From Candidatus Dormiibacterota bacterium (GTDB taxonomy: Bacteria > Chloroflexota > Dormibacteria > Aeolococcales > Aeolococcaceae), in contig JAFAJR010000243.1 of NCBI GenBank assembly GCA_019236085.1, positions 1-5,940 on the forward strand: 5,940 bases of DNA. The letters run 5' to 3'. The notes under the pieces were generated by a model. That model worked only from the letters and a program-made list of their open reading frames with translations. It made no database searches and was not told where the DNA came from. Shown piece by piece: positions 1 to 5,889 of this stretch. Made by a program: the position numbers and the translations under genes. Numbering within the stretch: position 1 is the stretch's first letter; every line of letters starts with the position of its first letter.

Positions 1-554
1 CAGCCATTGCTCGCGGACCCCAGTGCTGCGATCCCCTGCTGAACACCTGAGGCCCCGAATCCGGCGAATCTGATCGTGCCATGACTGTCAACAACGTACA
101 CCGTGGGAATCACGCCGACCTCGTACGCACGGCTGACGGACATCCCAGGATCGACGAGCACCGTAAGTGGACACGCCGAATCCACGTGCTGTGTCGCGAA
201 CGCCTGCAGAGCGCTCGCCGATTCGCCGGTGGCGTCGACTGCCACCACCGACACCGTCGTGTTCGTCGCGGCAGCTGTGCACACCGCCGGAAGCCGGCTC
301 AGACACGTGCTGCACGAGGTGCTGAGGAACTCGATGAAGGCGGCACGGGTGGATCCGCCGCCGACCACGATGTGCGTTCGGCCCTGCGGATCCTGCAGCG
401 CAATACCGGGAGCGCTGCTGCCCAGGGCAAGTGCCGGCGGCTGCGGGTGCACCAAGAGCACGAGAAGGAACAGCGCAACCAGTCCCGCGAAAAACGTGAT
501 GAGAGCTCGCCGCCATTCGCGACGGGTGGGCCGTCGAGGAGAGGCTCTGCTCAG
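1..554 (-). CDS. Membrane-anchored thioredoxin-fold (TlpA/ResA-like) protein, C-terminus at window edge
   Basis: This minus-strand frame is open from 692 to the left edge and encodes a thioredoxin-like domain. Counting from CTG at 554, it has a basic N-terminus (RRPTRREWRR, 7-16), one hydrophobic helix (about 17-35, signal anchor or signal peptide), then an extracytoplasmic domain. That domain has FIEFLSTSCSTCLSRLP (73-89) with the CxxC pair C81-C84, a strand TVSVVAVDATGE, CPLTVLVDP (128-136), and GVIPTVYVVDSHGTIRFAG, in which P150 is the cis-proline. This is the order of TlpA-family thiol-disulfide oxidoreductases. Extra cysteines C92 and C128 could form a second disulfide. There are 184 codons to position 3, then TG; one more A would give a stop, so the gene may be nearly complete. 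No ATG, GTG or TTG occurs in frame from the upstream stop (693-695) to residue 31, so CTG overlapping the nuoN stop is the best start. The partner protein is unknown. Confidence 0.75.
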   Translation of the reverse strand, partial: MSRASPRRPTRREWRRALITFFAGLVALFLLVLLVHPQPPALALGSSAPGIALQDPQGRTHIVVGGGSTRAAFIEFLSTSCSTCLSRLPAVCTAAATNTTVSVVAVDATGESASALQAFATQHVDSACPLTVLVDPGMSVSRAYEVGVIPTVYVVDSHGTIRFAGFGASGVQQGIAALGSASNG

Positions 555-2026
555 TGCACTGAACCAGCCCCACCGCGGGCCAGGACGAGCAGCGGCTGGG
601 CGAGCACCGTGAGGTAGAAGGCACCGAGGCAGCAGCAGCCCGCGACCATCCGTCCGAGACGCGGCGTGGCGAACAGGGTGAATGGCTGCTCCTCACCCTG
701 TTCGGCCCACAGCCCGGCCACGATGCGCACCAGCGGGATGGCGGTGATGGCCGAGGTTGCGATGGCGATGACGGCCACCCACGCGTACCCGGAGTCGAAT
801 GCGCTGATGACGACGATGAACCGCGCCACGAATCCTCCAAACGGTGGCACACCCGCAAGTGTCAGCAGCGCGCAAGCGAGGAACACCGCGGCCGCCGGTG
901 AGCGGCGGCCCAAGCCACGCAGATCGTCAAGCGTGCCGGCCAGGCCGGCTGCCTGCAGCATTGCGAGCACGGAGAACGCAGCAATGCTGGACAGGCCGAA
1001 GATGAGCAGTGCGAAGAGCATCGCCGACGGCGCTTCGCCCACACCGCCGCTGCCGAAGCCGATCACGGCAAGCAGCAGCAGGGCCGCCTGGCCCATGCCG
1101 GCGATCACGATGAGACGTCCCAGGCTGCGTTCTTGAAGTGCGAGACCGGAACTCAGCAGCAGCGTGAGCACCACTGCCAGGGTGCCCACACCGAGCGTCG
1201 GACGCAGCACCGACTCCAGCCCGGCGGCGTCGGCGCGGAGCAGTGCCGCTGCTCCGCCTGTCATTGCCATGACTGTCATGAACGCCACGGGCACGGCGGG
1301 AACGTCGTCCACGGCGCGCTCTGTCCAGCGCCGCAGAGGAGGCAGGCCGAGCATGAACGCCAGGCCGAACAGGATGAACGCGCCGCCGAGCGTGACCACT
1401 GCAGGCCCACGTTGCACTGCCGCGCTGACACTGCCGTATGAGGTCGTGCCGCTGACGCCGTAGATGATTGCGCTGCCGTACAAGAGGGCTGCCCCGGCAA
1501 CCCCGCCTTCGATCAGCAGCGCTGACGCCACTCGGACGCCACCCGAGTCCGTCTTGAGCACCGCTGGCAGCGCGCTGAGCGCCACCAGCAGAACGATGAA
1601 GGCGGCAAACAGCGACATCATCTCGCGCTGCGCTGCCAGCGTGGCAACCGCGGCAGTCGCCAGCAGAACGATGGCGAAGAAGGCTGCCGAGCGTGTCCCC
1701 AGCCGCCGCAGATAGGTGTCGAGCAGCAGGCAACAGACAAGCGCGAACATCGAGGCGACGATGACAATCGCCAGCGAGAAACGGTCCACCACCAAGCCGC
1801 CGTTCCATTGCGCCAGCGCCACACCGTTCGCGCTGCCGCGCAGCGCCCAGAGCAGAATCGATGCCGCGATGATCGCTGCGAGGAGCGCGATGACGGCGAT
1901 CCAGCGATACAGGTCGGCCCGCTGGGCTGGCCGCAGCACGCCGAGCACCGCGATGATCACCGCCAGACCGAGCATCAGGATCTGCGGCAGCAGCGCGGTG
2001 ACGACGGAGATCTGCAGTGACTGCAT
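551..2026 (-). CDS. nuoN: NADH-quinone oxidoreductase subunit N, divergent antiporter-like subunit
   Basis: This 491-residue polytopic protein matches NuoN length (E. coli 485). NuoN is the antiporter-like subunit next to the NuoK/J/A region. Landmarks: VVDRFSL at 79-85 (compare VDGFAL), ALLYGSAIIYG at 180-190 (compare LLYGIALLYG), GLAFMLGLPPLRRWT at 221-235 (compare GLGFKLSLVPFHLWT), LDDLRGLGRRSP at 366-377, and TLAGVPPFGGFVARF at 389-403 (compare SLAGIPMTLGFIGKF). Channel residues are replaced: E133->I144, K217->M225, K247->M255; K395 becomes R402, a conservative change. The DLKR-like loop is ERSLGR (299-304). A single lysine (K158) remains. Cysteines cluster as C98-C99 and C464-C466, in membrane helices. 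ATG start lies 5 nt after the nuoM TAG, with weak ribosome binding (GGTGGGCGG). The TGA stop overlaps the CTG that probably starts the next gene. Confidence 0.9.
   Translation of the reverse strand: MQSLQISVVTALLPQILMLGLAVIIAVLGVLRPAQRADLYRWIAVIALLAAIIAASILLWALRGSANGVALAQWNGGLVVDRFSLAIVIVASMFALVCCLLLDTYLRRLGTRSAAFFAIVLLATAAVATLAAQREMMSLFAAFIVLLVALSALPAVLKTDSGGVRVASALLIEGGVAGAALLYGSAIIYGVSGTTSYGSVSAAVQRGPAVVTLGGAFILFGLAFMLGLPPLRRWTERAVDDVPAVPVAFMTVMAMTGGAAALLRADAAGLESVLRPTLGVGTLAVVLTLLLSSGLALQERSLGRLIVIAGMGQAALLLLAVIGFGSGGVGEAPSAMLFALLIFGLSSIAAFSVLAMLQAAGLAGTLDDLRGLGRRSPAAAVFLACALLTLAGVPPFGGFVARFIVVISAFDSGYAWVAVIAIATSAITAIPLVRIVAGLWAEQGEEQPFTLFATPRLGRMVAGCCCLGAFYLTVLAQPLLVLARGGAGSVH
568..574 (-). 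promoter_or_regulatory. Possible weak ribosome binding site for the thioredoxin-like gene
   Basis: GGTGGGG on the minus strand lies 13 nt before the proposed CTG start, inside the end of nuoN. Spacing is long and the match imperfect, so translation probably relies on coupling to termination of nuoN at the CTGA overlap. Confidence 0.25.
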
Positions 2027-2031
2027 CGGCG

Positions 2032-3537
2032 CTAGCCGCCCACCAGCCGCGTGGTGATGTCGAGGATGCCGTTGGTCACCATGGGCGTGACGGCACCTGG
2101 CCGGATGCCGAAGAGCAGCACGAACGCGACCAGCGGCACCAGGAACGCCAGCTCGACGGCTGTGGCATCACGAACCCGGGTGAACGTCTCGCGCGCCGGT
2201 CCGAAGAAGACACGGTGGGCGATCCAGGCAAAGCCGGCAGTGAGGATGAGCGTTGACGCCAGCACCACGACCGTGGCGATGCGATGGATGGGAAACGCGC
2301 CTGCCAGCAGCAGGAACTGCCCGATGAAGCCTGCCAGCAGCGGGATGCCCACGGCGGTGAGCACTGCGAATATCCAGAAGCCGGCGAGGCGGGGTGCCTG
2401 GGCAGCAAGCCCGCCGAGCTGGCTGAGGCTGCGCGTCCGGGTGCGCTCCTCGATGGTTCCTGCCATGAGTGTCAGCATCGTCATGGCCAGCCCGTGCGCG
2501 ACGAGCAGGAAGACGACACCCACTAAAGCCACGGAGGTCTGCACCGCCAGGCCGAGCAGCACCGCTGACATCTGCGCCAGGTTCACGTAAGCGAGAAAGC
2601 GGCGCAGGTCGTCCTGCGCCAGAGCAGCCACCGCGCCCCAGAGCGCGCCCACGACGGCAAGCCCGGCGAGCACCACGGCGAATCCAGCCGAGGCGGTGGG
2701 AAACGTCGGGAGTGTGATGCGCAGAATGCCGTACGCCCCCAGCGGCAGCAGGAGACCCGAGGCGACAGCCGCCACGCCGGCACTCGCCTCGGCGTGCGAA
2801 TCCACCATCCAGCGGTGCAGCGGGAACACGCCCATCGCGATGGCGAACCCTGTGAGGCTGAGCCAATACCCGGCTGTCTGCACCGGGGCGAGCAGGTTGG
2901 CGTAGTCGAGCGTGATATCGGATGTCTGCTGGCCGCCCTTGAGAATGATCAGCACGGCGGCCGTCGCAATCAGCGCGAACGACAGCAGGGCGAAGCTCAG
3001 ATAGCGTGTGGCGGCACGCAGCCGGTCAACCCCGCCGTACACCCGGATCAGCACATAGAGCGGGGCGATCTGCATGCCCCAGAACAGCAGGAACAGTACG
3101 TGGTCCGCGCTGCACAGCACGCCGTTGACCGACGTCTCCAGCAGCAACAGCATGCCCACGTAGAGCTTCACCCGGTCGTGCTGTTTCCAGGAGTGGAAGA
3201 ACACAGAGGTGAACACGAGGCCACTCACCAGCAGCAGCACCAAGCTCACGCCATCGGCGGTGAGGTGGTACTGCGACATGAAGGAGAACGTGAACCAGCG
3301 GTGGTTCTCCTCGCCTGCAGTAGCCTGCCCGCCTCCCTGTCCGAGCGCGATCTGCCCATACATGCCGAAGATCAACACCAGGATCAGGGTCAGGCCAGAC
3401 GCGCCAAGCCCCACCAGGCGGATGCGCGAGCGGTCCTCGTCGTTGCGCTCCGGCATCAGCGACACGACGATGAAGCCGGCGAACGCGAGGAACACCACGA
3501 CGGTCAGGAAGAGCGAGGGCAGCTGCAGACCTGTCAT
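2032..3537 (-). CDS. nuoM: NADH-quinone oxidoreductase subunit M, divergent antiporter-like subunit
   Basis: This 501-residue membrane protein has the length of E. coli NuoM (509) and about 14 hydrophobic segments. NuoM is the middle antiporter-like subunit of complex I. Family landmarks are clear: PLYVLI at 159-164 (compare PMYFLI), VFPLHRWMVDSHAEA at 237-251 (compare VPLHGWLPDAHSQA), GAYGILR at 267-273 (compare AAYGLLR), QDDLRRFLAYVNLAQM at 308-323 (compare the TDLKRLVAYTS region), AHGL at 347-350 with H348 kept, and GIPLLAGFIGQF at 397-408. The catalytic positions are replaced: E144->G154, K234->A234, K265->P265, E407->Q407. Its three lysines (K118, K124, K200) are all elsewhere. E134 in TM4 is the only evident buried acid near the old channel. 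The ATG overlaps the nuoL stop (ATGA) and has GGAG 10 nt upstream. The frame is intact, so it is expressed but probably not a standard pump. Confidence 0.92.
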   Translation of the reverse strand: MTGLQLPSLFLTVVVFLAFAGFIVVSLMPERNDEDRSRIRLVGLGASGLTLILVLIFGMYGQIALGQGGGQATAGEENHRWFTFSFMSQYHLTADGVSLVLLLVSGLVFTSVFFHSWKQHDRVKLYVGMLLLLETSVNGVLCSADHVLFLLFWGMQIAPLYVLIRVYGGVDRLRAATRYLSFALLSFALIATAAVLIILKGGQQTSDITLDYANLLAPVQTAGYWLSLTGFAIAMGVFPLHRWMVDSHAEASAGVAAVASGLLLPLGAYGILRITLPTFPTASAGFAVVLAGLAVVGALWGAVAALAQDDLRRFLAYVNLAQMSAVLLGLAVQTSVALVGVVFLLVAHGLAMTMLTLMAGTIEERTRTRSLSQLGGLAAQAPRLAGFWIFAVLTAVGIPLLAGFIGQFLLLAGAFPIHRIATVVVLASTLILTAGFAWIAHRVFFGPARETFTRVRDATAVELAFLVPLVAFVLLFGIRPGAVTPMVTNGILDITTRLVGG

Positions 3538-5570
3538 GTCGGGTGGACTCCGCCCAGGTGTCCTGTTGCGGCCAGGATCGACACCAACACGACGAGCGCC
3601 ACCAGCACCAGGCCGCCCGCCAGCTGCCGCTGCTGGCGTCGTGCGCGAAGCGCTCCGAGAGACCACGCCACCAGGGACGGACCCTGCGCGCTCTCGTCTG
3701 ACACCGAGTCCAGGACGCGCGTGTCGACGCTCTCAGCCAGCCGGCCGGCAGCGCCGAACGGCACCCCAATCCGCCGCGCGGCACTCTCCACGTACAGGTC
3801 GTGGCCGGTGACGCGCACCAGCGGCGACATCCGCGCCACCAGGGCAGTAGTGGCTGCCCGGCGGGCCGGGGAGAAAACGGCAAACGCGGCCGCGCCTCCG
3901 GCGGCGAGCACCGCGAGTGCAATCAACAGTGCGGCGGGGTTGAGCGCCGTCTGAGCCGGTACGCCGAAGTGCACCAGGTGGATGAAGGTGAGAGCCGGCA
4001 GTCGCGACTTGCCAGAGCCCACCGCAGCGATGCCCGGCAGGCCCACCAGCACGGCGAGCACCGAACCCACCACCATCACCGATGTCAAGCGCCGCAAGGG
4101 GGTTTCGACCTCGGCGACGCGGTCCGGCCGGAAGCCCCGGCGCCGCTCGCCGACTCCGAAGCAGACCTGCGCTACGACCCGGAAGGCTGCGAACGCCATG
4201 ATCAGCGCAGCGAGGATGGTCAGCGAGGCGACGACAGCGCGGGTTACGGAGCTGAAGGGGGCACCACCTGGATTCGCATCGTCGAACGCACCGCTGATTG
4301 CGTAATAGGACTGCAGCGCAAGGCCGCCGACGCCCGCAGCCCATACGACGACCGCGATCGCCGTGGTGCGCATGCGCTGCCAGCCCTCCCCCATCTCATG
4401 CAGGTTCCGGGTGCGGAAGACGCGCACCAGGTTGCCCGCGGCGAAACCGCCGAGGGTGATGAACAGCAGCGAGGTGAATGCGACGAACAGACCCTCGCCG
4501 AATCCGCCGCCGCTGATGGCGATGAGCGCCATCGACAGCTGAAAGCTCGCAGAGAGCGCCACGATTCGGACCACGTCGCGTTGTGCGACGCAAACCAGGG
4601 CGATGACCACGGCGCTGAGACTCGCGGTGAGCGCGAGTGCCGTGAACGCGTGGGGCACACTGCCGACCACCGGGTAGACCCGCGCCAGCACGTAGACGGC
4701 CAGCGACCCCCCGATACCCGCAACCGCCGTGATGACCGGAATGGGTGCGGTGACCATCTCGGCCAGCCAGGCGTGGAACGGCGCCTGCGCGGCCCGGAGC
4801 GTCACCGCGAACAGTACCAACGCGCTCAACACCGCAAGAGTGCGCAGCCCGGCTCCGGCGACCAGGCCATGCAGCACGCCGGTTACCGTTTGGGCGATGA
4901 CACCGAACGCGAAGGGGTCAGAGATGTCCTGTCCAGGAGGCGCCGCGAAGTTGGAGGCGTATATGCCGAACTTGACGAAAACGATCACGGCTGCGAGCAG
5001 CAGCGCGAGGTCGGACGCTCGCAGCGCCGTGAGCACCCGGCGCGCCGGCGCCGCGGCGTCCTCGCGCTGCCACCAGTGCAGGGTCATGAGGTAGGCGGCG
5101 GCGGTGCCGAGCATCCACATGACCATCGACTGGAAAAGGTTGGGGCTCAGGATCAGACCGAGGCTGGCGAACGCGAGCAGTGACGAGCTCCAGGCGAAGC
5201 GCCGGTAGCCGGCATCGCCCCGCAGCGATGTGAGCGCGTAGGCCTGCACGGCAAAGACCACAAAGCAGACCGCGAATGAGAAGGCGGCGCTCAGCGCGTC
5301 GACATAGATGCCGAGAAACGGCTCAAGCCGGGTGGGGAACACCGCTCCTTCGGGAGGATTGAGGCCGAAGAATGAGAGGACGTTCTGGAAGGGTGTGCCG
5401 TACGCATGGCTCAGCCACGCGCCGAGAACCATCGCGGCCAGGAGCAGGGCGGCCCCGGAGAAAGCGACGCACACCTGCACCGCTCGCCGCGGGGTTTCCG
5501 CCAGCAATGACGCCAGCGTCCCGAGCAGCGGCAGCAGCACCACCCCCCAGGCGAGGTTGTAGATGCCCAT
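3534..5570 (-). CDS. nuoL: NADH-quinone oxidoreductase subunit L, divergent antiporter-like subunit
   Basis: This 678-residue polytopic membrane protein is the distal antiporter-like subunit of complex I (E. coli NuoL is 613). Landmarks that align with the family: a YVDALS motif at 89-94 (compare VDGLS), the D187 helix (E. coli D178), AQAPFHAWL at 261-269 (compare AQLPLQTWL), AQRDVVRIVALS at 329-340 (compare DIKRVLAYS), and a terminal region with GHDLYVE at 589-595 (compare the DELYDALFV region), followed by a final helix at about 651-669. That terminal region in the family carries the long lateral helix clasping NuoM and NuoN. Channel residues are largely lost: E144->M153, K229->R259, H254->A284, H338->F362, K342->T366, K399->Y423, D400->A424. 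The PP of the broken TM12 is GG (415-416). ATG start lies 4 nt after the nuoK stop, with only a weak ribosome binding site. Only two lysines occur (K200, K521). The family is well supported, but ordinary proton pumping is not. Confidence 0.9.
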   Translation of the reverse strand: MGIYNLAWGVVLLPLLGTLASLLAETPRRAVQVCVAFSGAALLLAAMVLGAWLSHAYGTPFQNVLSFFGLNPPEGAVFPTRLEPFLGIYVDALSAAFSFAVCFVVFAVQAYALTSLRGDAGYRRFAWSSSLLAFASLGLILSPNLFQSMVMWMLGTAAAYLMTLHWWQREDAAAPARRVLTALRASDLALLLAAVIVFVKFGIYASNFAAPPGQDISDPFAFGVIAQTVTGVLHGLVAGAGLRTLAVLSALVLFAVTLRAAQAPFHAWLAEMVTAPIPVITAVAGIGGSLAVYVLARVYPVVGSVPHAFTALALTASLSAVVIALVCVAQRDVVRIVALSASFQLSMALIAISGGGFGEGLFVAFTSLLFITLGGFAAGNLVRVFRTRNLHEMGEGWQRMRTTAIAVVVWAAGVGGLALQSYYAISGAFDDANPGGAPFSSVTRAVVASLTILAALIMAFAAFRVVAQVCFGVGERRRGFRPDRVAEVETPLRRLTSVMVVGSVLAVLVGLPGIAAVGSGKSRLPALTFIHLVHFGVPAQTALNPAALLIALAVLAAGGAAAFAVFSPARRAATTALVARMSPLVRVTGHDLYVESAARRIGVPFGAAGRLAESVDTRVLDSVSDESAQGPSLVAWSLGALRARRQQRQLAGGLVLVALVVLVSILAATGHLGGVHPT
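3548..3554 (-). promoter_or_regulatory. Ribosome binding site of nuoM
   Basis: The minus strand reads GGCGGAG, with GGAG (3551-3548) placed 10 nt before the ATG at 3537. Together with the ATGA overlap with nuoL, it supports starting nuoM here and not at the in-frame start at 3666, which would add 43 proline/arginine-rich residues unlike any NuoM. Confidence 0.5.
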
Positions 5571-5574
5571 CGGC

Positions 5575-5889
5575 TCAGTCGGCTTCGCCGTCGAGGACGG
5601 CGGCGACGGATCGCAGCCTGCGCCACCCGAGCAGCGCCAGCGAGGCGCCGAGCACGGTTTCGGCGACCGCAGCCAGCACGGCGATCAGGGCAAAGGCGTC
5701 ACCCACCGGCGGAATCGGACCGGTTGCGCCGAAGTGGGCGAAACCGACGAGGGCGATCACCGGCGCCAGGGTGAGCAGGAACAGCGCCATCAGGAGCCCG
5801 GCGGTGGTCCTGCGGCTGAGCACGCCGAAGAGTCCGATACCGAAAACGATGGTGCTCAGCACGGCGAATTGGCCGGGGCCCGCGTTCAC
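5575..5889 (-). CDS. nuoK: NADH-quinone oxidoreductase subunit K, divergent
   Basis: This 104-residue protein matches the usual NuoK length (about 100) and its plan of three membrane helices, roughly residues 8-25, 29-51 and 65-89. NuoK belongs to the E-channel region of complex I, linking the quinone site to the antiporter-like subunits. The RR pair at 26-27 before helix 2 and the AETVLG stretch in helix 3 align with E. coli RR25-26 and AEASIG. By this alignment the helix-3 glutamate (E. coli E72) is kept as E77. The helix-2 glutamate (E. coli E36) is replaced by F37 within LLMALFLLT. There are no lysines. The start is GTG with a strong ribosome binding site. It overlaps nuoJ by GTGA and ends 4 nt before nuoL. 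Identification is firm from topology and order; normal E-channel function is doubtful. Confidence 0.88.
   Translation of the reverse strand: MNAGPGQFAVLSTIVFGIGLFGVLSRRTTAGLLMALFLLTLAPVIALVGFAHFGATGPIPPVGDAFALIAVLAAVAETVLGASLALLGWRRLRSVAAVLDGEAD

Noticed and set aside
551..559. GTG just before the nuoN stop as start of the thioredoxin-like gene
   Set aside because: This GTG is in the nuoN frame and reaches TGA after one further codon. It is not in the thioredoxin frame.
88..858. Minus-strand frame of 256 codons across the nuoN/thioredoxin junction
   Set aside because: It is out of frame with both real genes, and its product is Ser/Arg/Pro-rich with no domain. The thioredoxin motifs are in a different frame.
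3538..3666. Upstream extension of nuoM by 43 codons
   Set aside because: The added residues are Pro/Arg/Gly-rich and unlike any NuoM N-terminus. The ATG at 3537 has a ribosome binding site and an ATGA overlap.
2794..3954. Plus-strand open frame of 386 codons opposite nuoM/nuoL
   Set aside because: Same composition signature of an antisense shadow; it crosses the nuoL/nuoM junction, both sides of which are convincingly coding on the minus strand.
3801..5183. Plus-strand open frame of 460 codons opposite nuoL
   Set aside because: The product is low-complexity, rich in His, Arg, Gln and Glu, with no recognisable domain. It is the antisense shadow of a GC-rich membrane gene.
551..5889. nuoK-N as decaying pseudogenes
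   Set aside because: All four frames are intact and near family length, with preserved helices, landmark motifs, coupled junctions and, for some genes, good ribosome binding sites. Substitutions concentrate at channel residues rather than being random stops or frameshifts.
551..5889. Mrp antiporter or membrane-bound hydrogenase operon instead of complex I
   Set aside because: Gene order (J)-K-L-M-N, individual subunit lengths and the NuoL terminal region fit complex I. No MrpB/E/F/G-like or hydrogenase subunit is seen. Hydrogenase- or Fpo-type input modules outside the window cannot be excluded.
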